Positions 23,670 to 34,409 of a stretch of 64,000 nt of DNA are shown piece after piece (the first letter of the stretch is position 1; every line of letters starts with the position of its first letter). A program made the translations under genes and the position numbers. The DNA lies in assembly GCF_028372415.1 (NCBI RefSeq), contig NC_092874.1, forward strand, positions 62,557,865 to 62,621,864. Direction: 5' to 3'. This DNA comes from Notamacropus eugenii (Eukaryota; Chordata; Mammalia; Diprotodontia; Macropodidae). Below the pieces are notes generated by a model, which saw nothing but the letters and a program-made list of their open reading frames with translations, made no database searches and was not told the DNA's origin.

Positions 23670-23814
23670 CAGGGTTGTCAAACTTGGCCTTGTGTGTCTG
23701 CAAAATTCCTGAATGCTATCTGAACCAGAGGAAAATGTAATTGGGAAATATTTAAAAAAAATAAATACACAATACAACACAGATAATTTAGACTCACAGA
23801 GTTTGACACCACTG
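23670..23814 (+). mobile_element. 145-bp hAT-type element with 8-bp duplication
   Basis: Ends cagggttgtcaaact and agtttgacaccactg are inverted repeats (13 of 15). It is flanked by atttagag (23662-23669) and atttagaa (23815-23822), a hAT-size duplication. Far too short to code for transposase. Confidence 0.85.
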
Positions 23815-23918
23815 ATTTAGAATATTTTTTTTTTTACATGATTATTGATAGTTTGGATCTCTTCCCCTGAAAAGATGTGCCTGTTCATGTTATTGACCAT
23901 TTATCAGTTAGGGAATTA

Positions 23919-23934
23919 GCCATTCCCTTTTCTT
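23919..23934. repeat. Target-site duplication, left, of minus HAL1
   Basis: gccattcccttttctt, exact match to 26840-26855. Confidence 0.92.
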
Positions 23935-24908
23935 TTCTTTTTTTTTTATTTAACTTTTAACATTTATTTTCACAAAATTTTGGGTTACAAATTTTCTCCC
24001 CTTTTATCCCCTCCCCCCCCCAAACCCAAGCATTCTAATTGCCCCTGTGACCAATCTGCTCTCTCTTCTATCCTCCCTCTCTGCCCTTGTCTCCCTCTTC
24101 TCTTTTGTCCTGTAGGGCCAGATAGCTTTCTTTACCCCTTATTTTCTAGTGGTAAGAACATTACAGTTGATCCTAACACTTTGAGTTCCAACTTCTTTAG
24201 CTCCCTCCCTCTCCACCCCTTCCCTTTGGAGGACAAGCAATTCAATATAGGCCAAATCTGTGTAGTTTTGCAAATGATTTCCATACTAGTTGTGTTGTAT
24301 AGGACTAACTATATTTCCCTCCATCCTATCCTGTCCCCCATTACTTCTATTCTCTTATGATCCTTTCCCTCCCCATGAGTGTCGACCTCGGATTGCAATC
24401 TCCTCCCCATGCCCTGCCCTCTATCCTCCCCCCCACCCTGCTTGTGCCCTTGTCCCCCACTCTCCTGTATTGTGAGATAGGTTTTCCTATCAAAATGAGT
24501 GTGCATTTTGTTCTTTCCTTTAGTGGAATGTGATGAGAGTAGACCTCATGTTTTTCTCTCGCCTCCCCTCTTTATCCCTCCACTAATAAGTCTTTTGCTT
24601 GCCTCTTTTATGAGAGATAATTTGCCCCATTCAATTTCTCCCTTTCTCCTCCCAATATTTCTCTCTCACTGCTTGATTTCTTTTTTTTTTTTAAGATATG
24701 ATCCCATCCTCTACAAGTCACTCTGTGCACTCTGTCTCTATGTATGTGTGTGTGTGTGCATGTGTGTGTGTGTACTCCCACCCAGTACCCAGATACTGAA
24801 ATGTTTCAAGAGTTACAAATATTGTCTTTCCATGTAGGAATGTAAACAGTTCAACTTCAGTAAGTCCCTTATGACTTCTCTTTGCTGTTCACCTTTTCAT
24901 GGTTCTCT

Positions 24909-25997
24909 TCATTCTTGTGTTTGAAAGTCAAATTTTCTTTTCAGCTCTGGTCTTTTCATCAAGAAAACCTGAAAATCCTCCATTTCATTGAAAGACCATT
25001 TTTTCTCCTGAAGTATTATACTCAGTTTTGCTGGGTAGGTGATTCTTGGTTTTAGTCCTAGTTCCTTTGACTTCTGGAATATCCTATTCCATTCCCTTCG
25101 ATCCCTTAATGTAGAGGGTGCTAGATCTTGTGTTATCCTGATTGTATTTCCACAATACTTGAATTGTTTCTTTCTAGCTGCCTGCAATATTTTCTCTTTC
25201 ACCTGGGAATTCTGGAATTTGGCCACAATGTTCCTAGGAGTTTCTCTTTTTGGATCTCTTTCATGCGGTGTTCTGTGGATTCCTTGAATATTTATTTTGC
25301 CCTCTGGTTCTAGAATCTCAGGGCAGTTTTCCTTGATAATTTCATGGAAGATGATGTCTAGGCTCTTCTTTTGATCATGGTTTTCAGGTAGTCCCATAAT
25401 TTTTACATTGTCTCTCCTGAATCTATTTTCCAGGTCAGTTGTTTTTCCAATAAGATATTTCACATTATCTTCCATTTTTCCAATCTTCTCACTATGTTCT
25501 GTGATATCTGTCTTTCTCATAAAGTCCTTAGCATCCATCTGTGCCATTCTAGTTTTGAAAGAACTATTTTCTTCAGTGAGCTTTTGAATCTCCTTTTCCA
25601 TTTGGCTAATTCTGCTTTTGAAAGCATTCTTCTCCTCATTGGCTTTTTGAACCTCTTTTGCCAATTGAGTTAGGCTAGTTTTCAAGGTGTTAATTTCTTC
25701 AACATTGTTTTGGTTCTCCTTTAGCAGGGAGCTGATCTGCTTTTCATGCTTCTCTTTCATCCCTCTCATTTCTCTTCCCAGTTTTTCCTCCACCTCTCTA
25801 ACTTGATTTTCAAAATTCTTTTTGAGCTCTTCCATGGCCTGAGCCCATTGGGTGGGCTGGGACACAAAATCCTTGATTTCTGTGTCTTTGCCTGATGGTA
25901 AGCATTGTTCTTCCTCATCAGAAAGGAAGGGAGGAAATGTCTGTTCTCCAAGAAAGTAGCCTTCAGTAGTTTTATTTCTTTTCCCTTTTCTGGGCAT
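24909..25997 (-). CDS. HAL1 ORF1 protein, uninterrupted
   Basis: 362 codons from MPRKGKRNK. The frame is open further up, to an ATG at 26090, but the plus HAL1 begins its ORF1 at the equivalent of this start (MAKKGKK), so the inner ATG is chosen. Layout of the L1 ORF1 family: a basic N-terminus; a long coiled coil at about residues 50-180, rich in Glu/Lys heptads; an RRM-like domain with DNVKIMGLPE at about 205; and a C-terminal domain with the REWNRIFQKSKELG and RITYPAKLSI motifs. ORF1p is a trimeric RNA-binding chaperone that packages its own RNA. There is no stop or frameshift, against many in the plus copy, so this copy is younger. Confidence 0.9.
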   Translation of the reverse strand: MPRKGKRNKTTEGYFLGEQTFPPFLSDEEEQCLPSGKDTEIKDFVSQPTQWAQAMEELKKNFENQVREVEEKLGREMRGMKEKHEKQISSLLKENQNNVEEINTLKTSLTQLAKEVQKANEEKNAFKSRISQMEKEIQKLTEENSSFKTRMAQMDAKDFMRKTDITEHSEKIGKMEDNVKYLIGKTTDLENRFRRDNVKIMGLPENHDQKKSLDIIFHEIIKENCPEILEPEGKINIQGIHRTPHERDPKRETPRNIVAKFQNSQVKEKILQAARKKQFKYCGNTIRITQDLAPSTLRDRREWNRIFQKSKELGLKPRITYPAKLSIILQEKKWSFNEMEDFQVFLMKRPELKRKFDFQTQE

Positions 25998-26839
25998 TCT
26001 CCCCAGCCAGTGACTTGACCTCTGAATATTCTCCTCACACCCACCTCGCCTCCTGGTCCTCCCAGCCAGCGTTTGGGGACTGGGATTCAAATGCTGCTTC
26101 CCGCCTTAGGGCTTTTGGCGGGGGCAGGGCTGCTATTCAGTGTTAAATTAAGTTCAGATGGTCAGGTCAGGGCAGGGACGCCTCTCAAGCTCAGTTCCCT
26201 CAGGGGGTTTATGTACAGAACTTCCACAATGGATTCAGGCTCCCGCCCGCTTGGGGAGCCCCTGTCTGCAACCGCCTCTCAGCTTCTATCTCGGGGGGGG
26301 GGGGGGCGAGCCATGGGGGCACCCCACTCCCCTCTCGCCCCGCCAAAGAGACTCTCTCACCGACCCCCGTCACCTGTGGGTGGGGGGGCTTGTGCCGCTG
26401 CTGGAGATCCCGTCCCTGAAGCCTGCTCGGATCTGTACCTCTCGGAGCCGCGGCCGCCGCAGGTCTGGGCTGGGCTCCGCGTCTGCAGTGTGACGGACCT
26501 TTTGCGAGAGGTTTGTAGGTCCCTCTGTGGGTGGAGGGACCCGCGTGGCCGCTGGAGATCCCGTCCCTGAAGCCTGCTCGGATCTTTTCCTCACGGTGTC
26601 GCGGCCGCTGCAGGGCTGCACTCAGCTCCCAGTCCCGGTGCCCAGTCTGCAGAGCGAAGGACCCCCCACGAGAGGTTTGCAGGTCTCTCCGGAACAGAAA
26701 TCTCCCTCGCTCCAATATTCCGTGGCCTCTGGGTGCAGAATTCACCGTGAGTTGGTCCCCTCTAGCCGTTCTGTGGGTTGTGGGTTCGGAGCTATGTGTA
26801 TGTGCGTCTTTCTACTCTGCCATCTTGGCTCCGCCCCCC
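25998..26839 (-). promoter_or_regulatory. HAL1 5'UTR with internal-promoter features
   Basis: GC-rich (unlike its AT-rich surroundings) with many CpGs. It starts with a gccaagatggc motif (rc of 26818-26828), a YY1-type site as found at the start of L1 elements. It includes a G14 tract (26293-26306, plus strand) and two 151-bp tandem units. Such 5'UTRs carry the internal Pol II promoter in L1 families; activity here is inferred. Confidence 0.65.
26377..26678 (-). repeat. Two 151-bp tandem units in the HAL1 5'UTR
   Basis: Units 26377-26527 and 26528-26678. A 35-bp block beginning gctggagatcccgtccctg is identical at 26400 and 26551, and the gagaggtttg motif recurs at the same offset. The rest is diverged. 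Confidence 0.85.
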
Positions 26840-26855
26840 GCCATTCCCTTTTCTT
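26840..26855. repeat. Target-site duplication, right, of minus HAL1
   Basis: gccattcccttttctt; it directly abuts the element's 5' end. Confidence 0.92.
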
Positions 26856-26880
26856 AAAGATTTTTTGAAATAGAGAACTT

Positions 26881-27365
26881 ACAACCTACTTAGGAACAAT
26901 GGGTTATGCTCAAGAAGAAGCCAAGGTTTCTCAATGTACCTCCTTCCAAGTCTTTAAGAAAAGCATCAGAAAAGGAAATAATGTATGCTCCCCTTCCTCT
27001 TCCCTGACACAGCCTGGGGAGGCTGATAACAGTGATCTGACATCACAATTTTCCAACTCATCCTAGAACAGTAGGGATATTTTAACTGCTAAGCTGATAA
27101 TGAAAATTATACAACTGTGAAGTTCATTACTCTCATTTGTTCATATTTATTTTTGGCTAATTTTCTTTTCAAACTTAGCACTTACCACTTGCTGAGAATT
27201 AATGTTTTTTGCTTTCAAATCCAAATTGTAATTTGTTACCTGAACATTAAATAAAGCACTCAAATAGGTTTCCACATGTGTTGTTTGTGTTCTTAATATG
27301 TCTTCAATCATTCTAAAACTTCTCTCTGGATAGACAGTCTGCCTCGCTAGCAGGAGCACAAGATG
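26881..27365. other. Intronic sequence with no recognised feature
   Basis: AT-rich; short open frames only. Confidence 0.35.
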
Positions 27366-27367
27366 TT

Positions 27368-27545
27368 GCCACAGAAAACACCAAAGATTCCTGTAGGTTT
27401 TGAGCTGGAAGAGACCTCAGAAATCAAGTCAACCTCCCATATTTTACAGATGAAAACACTGAGGCACAGAGAGTTTAAAGGCCTTGTAAAGTTCAAATTC
27501 TTGAGTGCCAGGGCCAGGACTTCTGACTCATAGACCTGTAAACTT
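27368..27545 (-). mobile_element. MIR/THER-type SINE
   Basis: Plus-strand wording gagctggaagagacctcag, ttttacagatgaaaacactg and aggcacagagagtttaaag is the antisense order of this SINE. Confidence 0.7.
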
Positions 27546-28724
27546 GTACACATAAAATGAGATCTTTCACCACTAACAAAAGGGCACTAAACCTTTTTAC
27601 TTTTAACCTGTGCTAGGGAACAGAAATGTTTGTATTTGCTACTTCATGGGTGAAAAATTTTGTCACATTTATGTTGGACACTAATTCTGAAGATTTTATT
27701 TTAGCCTATTAGGCCATCAAATGACCAAACCACTTCCCAAGTCTTGTCCAACTTCCCCACTCTTATTTACATAAATAACGGCACACCAGACGTTGGTGAA
27801 TACCAGTAACTTCCCACAGGAAAAGGATCAACCCTGGACCATTAGGTTTCCTTGCTCTTCTTGCACCTGTTCTCTTTTACTTCTCAAGTTCACTTTTCCA
27901 GTCCCTGGGCCTTATACCAAATTCCATGGAGGTTGGTTGGTTTGGCCGGGAAACCACATGTAATAAAACCTTGTCTTTCACATTTGTTCTGGGAACTGGG
28001 AGAAATAGCCACAAAATAGCAGCAAAATACTAAGGGAGATGGAAAGCGTTGCTTTTCTCTGGATAATGAACCACAATCACGGAGCATATTGTAGCTAGTG
28101 TGTAAAATGGTCAGTATGAACTTTCTCTATCTCAATAACCAATTAAGACTTCTCAAAGGATAAGTTCTTTCAGGCTCCCTCTTTGTAGCAACTCTAAAGG
28201 CAACAAGAAAGCAGTAATGTCGTGCATCAAGGACTCATGATGGTACCATCGCTCCGTCTCTATGCTAGACATAGCTAAAGGTGTTAAGAAAATAATGGGG
28301 AGTCCAGAGGATGAAGTAAAAGCCTGTTATAAACCACCTTAGGAGACCAAGAAAAGGGTTCTACTTTGAATACTAAGAATGATACTTTTATAATACATGC
28401 CTTTCAACATCTCATTCTATATGATAGATTATAGTATGAATTAAATCAGGCTTCATATGTGTTCATGGATTTAGAGAACGCATTTTAATTGAACACTAAA
28501 AGCTTATGATGTGTGAGCCTGAGTCACAAAGACATGATGAACCTCATCACCAGAGGGGTGATCATCAGGTGAACTGGGCAGGGCAAACTATGGATTTGCA
28601 ATATACTAATCAGATACAGTCTGTAAATGTGTTAATCAAATATAGTCTACTTCTGCTACGCTTTTAACATTCAAATATTTGACTTGTAAGAGAAAGTACA
28701 TCACTTGAGGAAGAATACCCTATT
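27546..28724. other. Intronic sequence with no recognised feature
   Basis: No repeat wording or exon found; possibly single copy. Confidence 0.35.
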
Positions 28725-30305
28725 TGATCATAATTGCTGAGAAAACTGGAAACTAGTTTGGCAGAAATTAGGTCTGGATCAAAGTCTTATACCTTATACC
28801 CAATAAGCTAAAAATAGATCTTGGCCTGAATAGTAAAGCTTGTATCATTAAAAAATTAGAAAAAAATAAACAGGTACTTTTTACAATTATACTTAGGGGG
28901 GTAATTTCTAATAAAAAAGGTATAGAAAGAATCATGAGCGATAAAATAAGTTCAGTTCATGAAATTAAAAAACTTTTGCACAGATAAAATGAACACAAGA
29001 TAAGAAAGTGATCAATTAGGGTAAAAACTGCATTAAATATATATGATAAAGATCTGATAGCGAACCTATACAGAGAGTTAACAGAAATAAACAATATCAA
29101 AAGCCTTTCCACAATAGATAAGTAGTTAAGGAAATAACTCTCATACATAAGCAATTCTCAAAAAAAAAAATACAAACTATAAAAAGTATAGAAATGATTG
29201 CTTAGAGCAAAGATAAAGTGATTTACAATCACTGAGAGAAATAGGCACAAGGGATAGGGATGGACCTCTGACTTCACTGGTGGAGGGAAATCCCAGATAA
29301 GGAAAACTCCCTTCCCCAATGTGGTCGGCATCTTTTCTGCAATTTATAGTGCTGGAAAGTCGTTGAGAGGACTGGGAGGTTAAATCAGGCCGCCAAGTGG
29401 CATCCTAGTGCATAGAGCATCAGGCTGGGAGTCAGAAAAACCTGAGCTCAAACCCAGCCTCAGACATCTAGCAGCTGTGTGACCCTGGGCAAGTCATTTC
29501 ACATCTATTGCTTTAGTTTCCTCATCTGTAAGATGGGGAAAATAACAGCACCTACTTCCAGAATTGTGAGTATCAAATGAGATAATATTTGTAAAGTGAT
29601 ATTATAACTATTATATCTCTTGCTCAGCATCACACAGCCAGGATATGCAGAACCTGAACCCAGGTCTTGCTGGCTCCAAAGTCAGCTCTCTATCTACTAT
29701 ACCACATTACTTCTTAATACAAGAGATGGAAATAAAAAAAAATAACTCTAATATCTTATACCCAGCAAAATGGCAAAGGTGACAAAAGGTGGAAATAATG
29801 GAGGGATAGAACACTAACACACTATTGGTGGAATTGTGAGCTATGAATTTGGGACTACAGTACAAAAAACCCAGCAGAGATCAGCCAAGGAGGACAAGGA
29901 TGAAAAGGAAAGTCCCACAGATACTAAATACGGATAACAGTACTTTTTGTAGCAGCGGAGAACTGAAAACAAAGCAGCTTCTCACCAATCTGGAGAATGG
30001 CTAAACACATTGTGGTACATGAATATAATCGAATATTACTGCCTTGTGAGCATATGGAGAATACGGAGAAGCACTGAAGATATATACTGACCAATACAAA
30101 GTGAAGGAAGCAACAGAAAAAAATATCCAATGACTACAGTGGAAAAAAGAAAAAAATGGAAACAATGCTATGAGATGACATGCAAGGTATTTAGTGACAT
30201 GATGATGGTCTCCCTTCCTTCTCTGCAGATGTGGGGGACTATGGGTGTAGAACACTGCATATAATACCAGACTTAGTTGATGCTAGATGTGATTATTTTA
30301 CTGAC
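28725..30305 (+). mobile_element. Old L1 3' region interrupted by SINEs
   Basis: 28725-29260 and 29715-30305 together read as the sense strand of a marsupial L1 3' region: an aactagtttggcagaaat motif, a ccttatacccaataagc motif, a cttatacccagcaaaatggc motif, then tctggagaatggctaaac and an atgctatgagatgacatg motif. Many stops; no intact ORF2. Confidence 0.7.
29262..29712 (+). mobile_element. SINE inserted within a SINE
   Basis: An outer SINE (aaatcccagataaggaaaac through gagaggactgggaggttaaa, resuming with cagcatcacacagccagg and ctgaacccaggtcttgctgg) is split at 29384-29620 by a second, tRNA-headed SINE (agtgcatagagcatcaggc, tgtgtgaccctgggcaagtc, gtttcctcatctgtaagatg). The outer type recurs at 59690-59880. 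Confidence 0.75.
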
Positions 30306-30419
30306 CTGTTTTCCCCTCTGTTTATTCTTTGGGAATGGGATGGCTCTCTGAGAAGGATGAGGGACATCCCAGGGAATGTGAGGTGAGTCAGTCAACTAGT
30401 ATTGAAGTGCCTCATCAGT

Positions 30420-31090
30420 TAGTCAATACACATTTGTTAAGCAACTGCTTAATAATGTGTCAGGCACTGGGCTAAGTGATGGGGATTTAAAAAAAGGAAA
30501 AAGACAGTCCTTGCCCTCAAGGAGAGCACAGTCTCATAGGGGAGGCCACAGACAACAACTATGAGCAAACAAGCTGGAGACAGAGCAGCCGGATCGGCCG
30601 AGGAGGAAGTGTGATGACTAAGGATGACCAGAAAAGGCTGCTGGCAAAAGGGAGTAGTTGAGTTGAGACCTGAAGGAGCCCCAGGAAGCCAGTGGAGAGA
30701 GAGGTAGAGACACAGCATTGCAGGCCTGGGAGACAGCCAAGGAGGCCAGTACAGTCAATGAAGAATGGAATGGTCTTCTGGAGAAGGGGCCAGGTTCTGA
30801 AGCTTGGCTTTAAGTAAGTCAAATAGGATTTTCTGTTTGATCCTAGAGGTGCTAAGGAGTTACTAGACATGGTCAGATCTGCACTTCAGAAAAGTCAATT
30901 GGACAGCTTGGGGGACGGATTGGAGAGGGCAGAGATGAGGTGGGGGGCTGTTCTGAATAGTCTAGGCACAAAGTGATGATAGCTGGCACCAGGTTGTACA
31001 AGAGAGAAGTTAAGAAGGTATTGATGTGACTGAGCTATAGTGGGCAAGGATGATTCCTAGGGAATGCTCCTGGGAGAGGGCAAGGATGGT
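30420..31090 (-). mobile_element. L2 LINE 3' region
   Basis: Antisense L2 from its 3' end: cacatttgttaagcaactgc, caggcactgggctaagtgat, gtccttgccctcaaggagag, gagacctgaaggagcccc and tgatcctagaggtgctaagg, all in the expected order. Confidence 0.8.
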
Positions 31091-31279
31091 GGTTCCCTTC
31101 ACAGTAACGGAAGTCAGGAAGAGAGCAAAAAGGGAAAGGAAGAGATTTTATTTTGACCAGTGGAGAAATCTCATGGCACCTCTCACCCCTTTTTCACTTG
31201 CAGTGCCATGTGAGTGGGACAGTGGCAGCACTAGCCATGGTCTGCAAGGTCCCAAGAGGCAGGATTCATAGAATGTCTG

Positions 31280-31462
31280 GTATCCATATAGTATTTAAAG
31301 GGAGTACAACACTGAGCCTTAGGACACCTCTGAGAGGGAGGCATCAACAGAGGAGGAGACAGGCTTGGAGTTCAACAATTTGCACAGTGTCACATAGCTA
31401 ATAAGGCTCAAGGGGGCAGGATCTGAACCCAGGTTTTCCAGATTCCAGATTCATTACTCTTG
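31280..31462 (-). mobile_element. L2 scrap and MIR-type SINE
   Basis: acactgagccttaggacacc is an antisense L2 motif; gtgtcacatagctaataagg and gatctgaacccaggttttcc are antisense SINE wording. Confidence 0.55.
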
Positions 31463-31464
31463 AG

Positions 31465-31632
31465 CAGGAATACTTAATCTCAGGCAGTCTGGGGAAGACT
31501 ATGGACCCTTTCTAAGATCAATACTTTTAAATGCTTAAGTAAAATACACAAGAAAACAATTATTTTGAAACAGTTATATTAAATTAAAAAAATAATGCAA
31601 TAAGTTCATAGATCCCAGGTTAAGAATCCCAG
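31465..31632 (-). mobile_element. hAT-like non-autonomous DNA element
   Basis: Ends caggaatacttaatctc and ccaggttaagaatcccag are imperfect inverted repeats. Possible worn 8-bp duplication ctcttgag / ctctcaag. Same family as 5334-5520 and 34410-34610. Confidence 0.65.
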
Positions 31633-31639
31633 CTCTCAA

Positions 31640-33150
31640 GATAATGTGAAACTCTCTCAGCCAGGAATGAGAATGGCCAGACTGCGCTCCATCATGGAGG
31701 CTGCAGACTTTGTGGTAGATTCCTTGGCCTCCTCCTCCTTCCCTCCATATCAAAGCACTGATTCTAACCCTGCATGGGGCTTGGATTCATTCCCTCTCTC
31801 TGCTTACACAATGGCCCATCTAGGCCAGCCACTGCTACCTGCACTTTCGAAGCAGTCTCCTACCTGGACTTTTGGTATCTGACACATCTCTTTCTCATCT
31901 CCCTGTCATACACATGCAAAAACCACCTTTCTAAGGCTCAGATCTAAGACACAGGCCACACTGTTAAGAAACCTTAGGAGCCTCTCTGATGACTACAGAT
32001 AAAATAAGATATCTTAAGTATGGTACTGAAGGGCTTCCACTTACCTTTCAAGCCTACGTCACACTACTTAGGCAGCTAAGCAGTTACAGTGCCGGGACTG
32101 GAATTAGGAAGACAAGAGTTCAAATCCTGCTACAGACACTGTTTACTAGTTGTGTGACCTTGGAAAAGTCATTTAACCTTTGTTTGACTCAGTTTCCTTA
32201 TTTGTCAAATCAGATGACAGTACATACCTCCCAGGGTTGTGTGGATCAAATGGGATGATGTGTGTAACGTGCTTAGCACAGCCAGCTATTATAACTGTTA
32301 TAATTATACTAATTCTCCACCAACTCTCCATTCCAACCCAGCTGGATGACTAACTTTCACCCGAACTTGATGCTTCATCTGCTCCTTCCTCTGCCTCTGC
32401 GCAAGTCACTTCCTAGGCTTGGAATCGACTCCTCACCCACATCTGCCTCTCAGAAACGAGGGTGGCATATCCTCCGCGAATATTTCCCTCTTCTCAAAGG
32501 ACCTTCTATTTACCTGACTGGGCACATGCCATCTCCCTGTAGCAGACTCCAAGTCCGTGAGGGCAGGGAATTTCCTTTTTATCTCTGAATCCACAGCCCC
32601 TCACGCACACACACTGCCCAACACACAGAAGGTACTTGAGATGAATTCACACTGCTGCCAGATGAATCTTCCCCATGTTGGATGTTTGTCCCTACATCCC
32701 CATGCGACCATGATATTCACAGATGCTAGCTACCCAACAAGTCCCTGCTCCTTTGCCTTGTGTTTAAAATCTGGCTCCAATCTACACTTCACTGTTTCAT
32801 GGATTTCTCTCTCATTTCCCCCATTTTTATGGCCTTGCTTGTGATGCTTCCTATGCCTGGAATGTCCTCTGCACCCCTATCTCCACGTGATGAAATTGTA
32901 TCCACTCTCCATGACCCAACTCAAATGTGGGACTGGTGGGACTGGCTCTTTTTCTTCTGAGAATCCTTCATGACATTTGCACCTGTCCTGTGGGTCTCCA
33001 GCTCCCCCATTAGACGATAAACTCCCTGATGGTAAGGATGTGCCTTTTCTTCCATTTCTGTGAACCCTCTCCTCCACCAGTACAACTTCAGATGGTGGCT
33101 TGTCTACAGGGGGAACTCAGTCAATGTTTGTCGAATTGAAGAAAATGCTC
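31640..33150 (+). mobile_element. L2 LINE remnants, two 3' ends, split by a SINE
   Basis: Sense L2 pieces at 31640-32050 and 32310-32640 (ctccctgtagcagactccaa, gtgagggcagggaatttcc) flank a SINE. A second L2 3' end follows at 32640-33150 with cctatgcctggaatgtcctc, ctcccccattagacgataaa and a gaactcagtcaatgtttg terminus. Confidence 0.75.
32055..32308 (+). mobile_element. tRNA-derived CORE-type SINE
   Basis: Complete order: ggcagctaagcagttacagt, agagttcaaatcctgctac, gttgtgtgaccttggaaaag, gactcagtttccttatttg and gttgtgtggatcaaatggg. Confidence 0.85.
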
Positions 33151-34400
33151 TCCTCAGGGCATAACTAAGACTCTCAGAAGAATAGGAACATGAAGCTCTT
33201 TCAATGCTCTTACGTCCAGAATATGCCTGACTCAGCTATTCTCCTGTGAGTAATCTTGAATGTAGAGACTTCCCATTTGCCTCTGACACTGTAAGTTGCG
33301 TGTCTCCCTTGAGGATACTTTGGAGAATGAGTCTTTCTTTTGAGAAGTGGAAGTGAGCACTGGAGAGAGCAGCCTTGGTAGGAAGGGGGAGAGGGGCTAG
33401 TACTTCTGGTTCTCCCTCTAGCTGCCTCAGTTCTCTTGGCTCTTTCTAGGTTCAGGAGCTGGTTCCATTGTTGCTAATGTGACACCCATATAAGAGGATG
33501 GATCATTTCCCCTACATCTTCTAGGGGAAAAATAATCTCTTTTCCTCTTAGCTCAGCTGGACCAAGGTGGGGGGGATTTTCTTTCAAAAGAAGGAGGCTT
33601 AGAAAAGAGAACAAAAACAAAAGTAAAAAAACCCCAAAACACCAAAACAGAGAGGGCAAGGTTACAGACCATGACTTGCTGATTCAAACTTAACTAGAGT
33701 CTAACCATATATGAGGCTGGTTGGCACAGAACTTCTAACCCGTGGCTCTTTCTTCCTTGCTTTAACTCTTTATTGATGGTTAGATGCTTAAATACAGAAG
33801 CTCAAACTTCTGGTCCAAGACAGAGTTGCACTGACCCTGCTTTGAGGGACTGTGGGAGACAATCTCTTCCAGGCTTTGCTCCTTAGCTCTTGTCTACTCA
33901 GATTGTGGGCTCCCAGAAGAGACTCTCACCCCACTCTGCTCCACCCACTGGAAACATGGAGACTTTTCTTGGTTCCCTGGATCTCTCTCTGAATGGATAA
34001 GACTTCCTGACTTCTTTGACTTCCCAGGGTCTCTTCTCTATTTCAGACCGACCAGTATCCTTTTGTAGCTCCTCTGCTCATTCTGAGAATTTATTTGGAT
34101 TGCACTCAGTAATTCAGGTTGATTATGTCCTCTAGGAAGCTAGACTGCTTCCCCTTCTTTAGCATCCCAAAGTAAGCTTCCCCAGGAGCCAAATGGCTAC
34201 CAATACATCTCATTTAAATCTTTCCCGAAGACCAGAGGACTTCAAGTGACAGGTATCACTTCCCCCAATAGACCTTATGTATTGTATTAGCTCCATCTGA
34301 TGGTCAGAAACAGAATCCTTAACTCTTCATCTCCAAGCCCTCAAATTGTTGGAAGACTTCTTCAAACCTAAGCTAGTATCTCAGCTTAATAAAAGATATG
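33151..34400. other. Intronic sequence with no recognised feature
   Basis: Unclassified, rather pyrimidine-rich at 33840-34160. An ancient LTR or DNA element cannot be excluded. No exon. Confidence 0.35.
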
Positions 34401-34409
34401 CCCTTAGAC

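Larger units (their letters stand above)
23935..26839 (-). mobile_element. Complete HAL1 (half-L1) with uninterrupted ORF1
   Basis: Minus-strand element of about 2.9 kb. It has a 5' end reading gcggagccaagatggc (rc), a GC-rich 5'UTR of about 840 bp, ORF1, a 3'UTR of about 970 bp and an A-rich tail at 23935-23950. ORF2 is absent. Because the plus-strand HAL1 shows the same ORF1-to-3'UTR order at an independent site with its own duplication, this is a family structure rather than a private deletion. A 16-bp duplication, gccattcccttttctt, is exact on both sides. HAL1s depend on L1 ORF2 protein in trans (family knowledge). Confidence 0.88.
19408..26880 (-). mobile_element. Old minus-strand L1 split by three later insertions
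   Basis: The host L1 is visible in pieces: 19408-19728 (3' end), 23187-23669, 23823-23934 and a short rest from 26856. Removing the plus HAL1, the hAT element and the minus HAL1, each with a duplication of flanking bases, gives a continuous antisense L1 3' region like those at 14826-15901 and 17970-18690. Confidence 0.8.

Noticed and set aside
24909..26090. Longer ORF1 start at the ATG of 26090 (393 codons)
   Set aside because: The extra 31 residues do not match the start of the other HAL1 ORF1, which begins at the equivalent of the ATG at 25997.
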